From positions 682,001 through 746,000 of the forward strand of contig NZ_PHHE01000001.1 in assembly GCF_002813455.1 (NCBI RefSeq): DNA of 64,000 bases, given 5' to 3'. Below, piece by piece: positions 62,096 to 64,000 of this stretch. Every line of letters starts with the position of its first letter. The first letter of the stretch is position 1. Origin of the DNA: Pseudomonas baetica. Its GTDB lineage: Bacteria; Pseudomonadota; Gammaproteobacteria; Pseudomonadales; Pseudomonadaceae. Under the pieces are notes generated by a model that saw nothing but the letters and a program-made list of their open reading frames with translations, was not told the origin of the DNA and searched no databases. A program made the translations under genes and the position numbers.

Positions 62096-63409
62096 TTAGT
62101 TGGTCTGCGCTCCCTGCGCGATCCATGCACCGATCAGGTCACGTTCCTGCTGGGTCATCTGCGTGATGTTGCCCAGTGGCATGATCTGCGTGGTGATGGC
62201 TTGCGCCTGGATGCGCGCCGCGTTCTGGCGGATCTGCTCAGGAGTGTCGAGCATCACACCGGCCGGAGCTGCGCTGAACAACGGGCTGGTCGGCTTGGCC
62301 GAGTGACAAACTGTGCAACGCTCTTGAATCACGTTGTGCACTTTGTCGAAGCCTGGGCCGGCGTTGGAGGCTTGCGCCGGTGCTGCTGCAGGTTCGGCAG
62401 GTGCAGCCGGTTGCGCCGCTTCAGCCGGTTTCAAGCCACCGCCCACTGCAGTTTCCGGCAAAGGCTGGTACTCGATTTTCGCTGGCGCCTTCGCCACTTC
62501 CGGTGCGGTGGACATCGGCACAGGGCCGGTGACGTACGCCAGAGTGATCATGCCAACGGCTGCAACAGGCAAGGTCCAGGCGAACTTGTGGCTGTCGTGA
62601 CGGGTGTTGAAGTAGTGACGCACCAACACTGCAAACACCGCGATCCCGGCCAGGATCAACCAGTTGTACTGGCTGCCGTAAGTGCTCGGGAAGTGGTTGC
62701 TGATCATGATGAACAGCACCGGCAGGGTGAAGTAGTTGTTGTGACGCGAACGCAACAAGCCTTTGGCTGGCAGCGCCGGATCCGGCGTGCGGTTCTCGGC
62801 AATCGCCGCGACCAGCGCGCGCTGTGCCGGCATGATGATGCGGAACACGTTGCCGACCATGATGGTGCCGATGATCGCGCCGACGTGCAGGTACGCACCA
62901 CGACCGCTGAATACCTTGCTGAAGCCATACGCCGCGCCGATGATCAGCACGAACAGGATGAAACCGAGCAGGGCAGGGCGTTTGCCCAAGGCCGAGTCGC
63001 ACAGGAAGGAGTAGATGAACCAGCCGAGGAACAGCGAGCCGATACCGATGGCCACGCCTTCAGGGCCGCTCAGGGTGCTGCCCGGAGCCAGCAGGTAAAG
63101 CGTCGGGTTGTAGTAGAACACCACGCACAGCAGCGCGATCCCCGACAACCAGGTGAAATAGGCCTCCCATTTGAACCAGTGCAGGTTATCCGGCATGGTC
63201 GGTGGAGCCAGTTTGTATTTTTCCAGGTGATAGATCCCGCCGCCGTGGATCGCCCACAGATCACCGGCCAGACCGGTTTTCGGGTTGACGCGGTTGAGGT
63301 TGTTCTCCAGCCAGACGAAGTAGAACGACGCGCCGATCCAGGCCACGCCAGTGATCATGTGAACCCAGCGCACGCTCAGGTTCAGCCATTCCAACAGATG
63401 TGCTTCCAC
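62096..63409 (-). CDS. puuD: Urate hydroxylase PuuD
   Basis: 437 residues. About eight transmembrane helices from the start (MEAHLLEWLNLSVRWVHMIT, VAWIGASFYFVWLEN) are followed by an Ala/Pro-rich linker (about 320-350) and a C-terminal cytochrome c domain with the heme site CTVCH. PuuD oxidises urate at the membrane to 5-hydroxyisourate and passes electrons to the chain. It starts at GTG with GAGAGG upstream. It is downstream of allA, so the block carries urate degradation. Confidence 0.94.
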   Translation of the reverse strand: MEAHLLEWLNLSVRWVHMITGVAWIGASFYFVWLENNLNRVNPKTGLAGDLWAIHGGGIYHLEKYKLAPPTMPDNLHWFKWEAYFTWLSGIALLCVVFYYNPTLYLLAPGSTLSGPEGVAIGIGSLFLGWFIYSFLCDSALGKRPALLGFILFVLIIGAAYGFSKVFSGRGAYLHVGAIIGTIMVGNVFRIIMPAQRALVAAIAENRTPDPALPAKGLLRSRHNNYFTLPVLFIMISNHFPSTYGSQYNWLILAGIAVFAVLVRHYFNTRHDSHKFAWTLPVAAVGMITLAYVTGPVPMSTAPEVAKAPAKIEYQPLPETAVGGGLKPAEAAQPAAPAEPAAAPAQASNAGPGFDKVHNVIQERCTVCHSAKPTSPLFSAAPAGVMLDTPEQIRQNAARIQAQAITTQIMPLGNITQMTQQERDLIGAWIAQGAQTN

Positions 63410-63460
63410 AGTCTTTACCTCTCGCCTGTCACCCTTGTTGTCGGGTGATCAGACCTTCTC

Positions 63461-63964
63461 TTATTGGTGGGGGGCGAGGATCAAACGCTCATCCTCTTTG
63501 AAAAAATGCTCATCGCAGTTATTGCCTGTGCCACTGCGATCAACCACCAGGAAGTCATCCCGCTTTTCGATCGTCAGCACCGGGTGGTGCCAGACGCCGC
63601 GATGGTAATTAATGCCCTGCCTGCCGTTGGTGACGAAGGCGCGGACCAAGCCTGATACAGGTTCATCGCCAAGTGGCGCGACCACGATCAGAAAGGGGTT
63701 GCCGAGCAGCGGAATGAAAGCCTGGCTGCCCAGCGGATGGCGTTCCAGCATGCAAACGGTCAGCGGCATGTCCTGCGCGTCGGCGCGGAAGATGCTAATG
63801 ATCGCGTTGTCCTCAGGCTGAGCGGTTTCGACCGTCGCCAGTTTATGGAAGCGCATGGTCGAACCGTTGTTGATCATGAAGTGATCGCTGCCGTCGGTTT
63901 CGATCACGTCACCGAAAGGGGCGAAGGCTTCTTTGGTCAGCGGTTCAATCTGTAGTGTGCGCAT
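63461..63964 (-). CDS. allA: Ureidoglycolate lyase
   Basis: 167 residues beginning MRTLQIEPLTKEAFAPFGDV, with the AllA cupin motifs (FRADAQDMPLTVCMLERHP, YHRGVWHHPVL). It splits ureidoglycolate into glyoxylate and urea, the last steps of urate/allantoin use. It is the first of three same-strand purine genes in the window. Confidence 0.95.
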   Translation of the reverse strand: MRTLQIEPLTKEAFAPFGDVIETDGSDHFMINNGSTMRFHKLATVETAQPEDNAIISIFRADAQDMPLTVCMLERHPLGSQAFIPLLGNPFLIVVAPLGDEPVSGLVRAFVTNGRQGINYHRGVWHHPVLTIEKRDDFLVVDRSGTGNNCDEHFFKEDERLILAPHQ

Positions 63965-64000
63965 GCTGTTCTTCTTATCCGGATTCTGTGTTGACTGTTT

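Noticed and set aside
1..64000. CRISPR array
   Set aside because: Repeated sequences are REP palindromes or tandem units without regular unique spacers, and no cas gene is present.

Overview
The window reads as the chromosome of a fluorescent Pseudomonas (P. fluorescens group). The evidence is high GC with Pseudomonas-style codon use, the minCDE-lpxL order, a prc (algO) / EAL-GGDEF pair, a MxtR/CrbS-type transporter-sensor kinase, and at least a dozen REP/REPIN palindromes (GGGAGCGGGCTTGCTCGCGAA type) between genes. The assignment comes from recognising families, not from a database search.

Layout. 1-4.4 kb: the start of a FadL-type outer-membrane protein, small conserved genes and rmuC. 4.5-16.2 kb: a SLC5-PAS-kinase-receiver hybrid sensor, a TetR/MFS divergent pair with a perfect 17-bp palindrome, a cupin, a TDT/SLAC1 transporter, an LplT-PlsC fusion, a guanidinium exporter behind a guanidine-II riboswitch, a bile-acid-symporter homologue and rdgC. 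16.3-16.9 kb: two near-identical tRNA-Val/tRNA-Asp pairs. 17-23 kb: a catalase-like/diheme cytochrome operon, an FKBP lipoprotein, a YkvA protein and a three-gene regulatory/Sel1 cluster. 23.2-29.2 kb: an Rhs polymorphic toxin with its immunity gene, then an orphan copy of the toxin tail and a second related immunity gene, all AT-rich beyond the Rhs core. 29.2-40.9 kb: EAL-CBS-GGDEF protein, prc, a quinone oxidoreductase, and an ABC uptake operon with an alkaline-phosphatase-superfamily enzyme and a HAD phosphatase, divergent from a GntR/UTRA regulator; both sides carry a TGGTCTAG-type site. 40.9-48.1 kb: two identical 1360-bp IS256-family elements in opposite orientation, each with its own 8-bp target duplication, bracketing an M20 amidohydrolase, an S-type pyocin DNase and its immunity gene. 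48.1-58.4 kb: MscS-type channel, a 58-residue membrane protein, apeB, a glycosyltransferase-like protein, rluA, minCDE, lpxL and a patatin. 58.4-64 kb: two Tsx-like porins and a urate-use block (NCS2 permease, puuD, allA).

How the genes work together. The accessory content is about bacterial competition (Rhs toxin array, pyocin) and nutrient scavenging (organophosphate-like ABC system, urate). Most of the rest is core genome. The strongest candidate for something undescribed is the Rhs tail region at 27.4-29.2 kb: an unclassified toxin tip, a separately started toxin-tail fragment and two diverged immunity genes.
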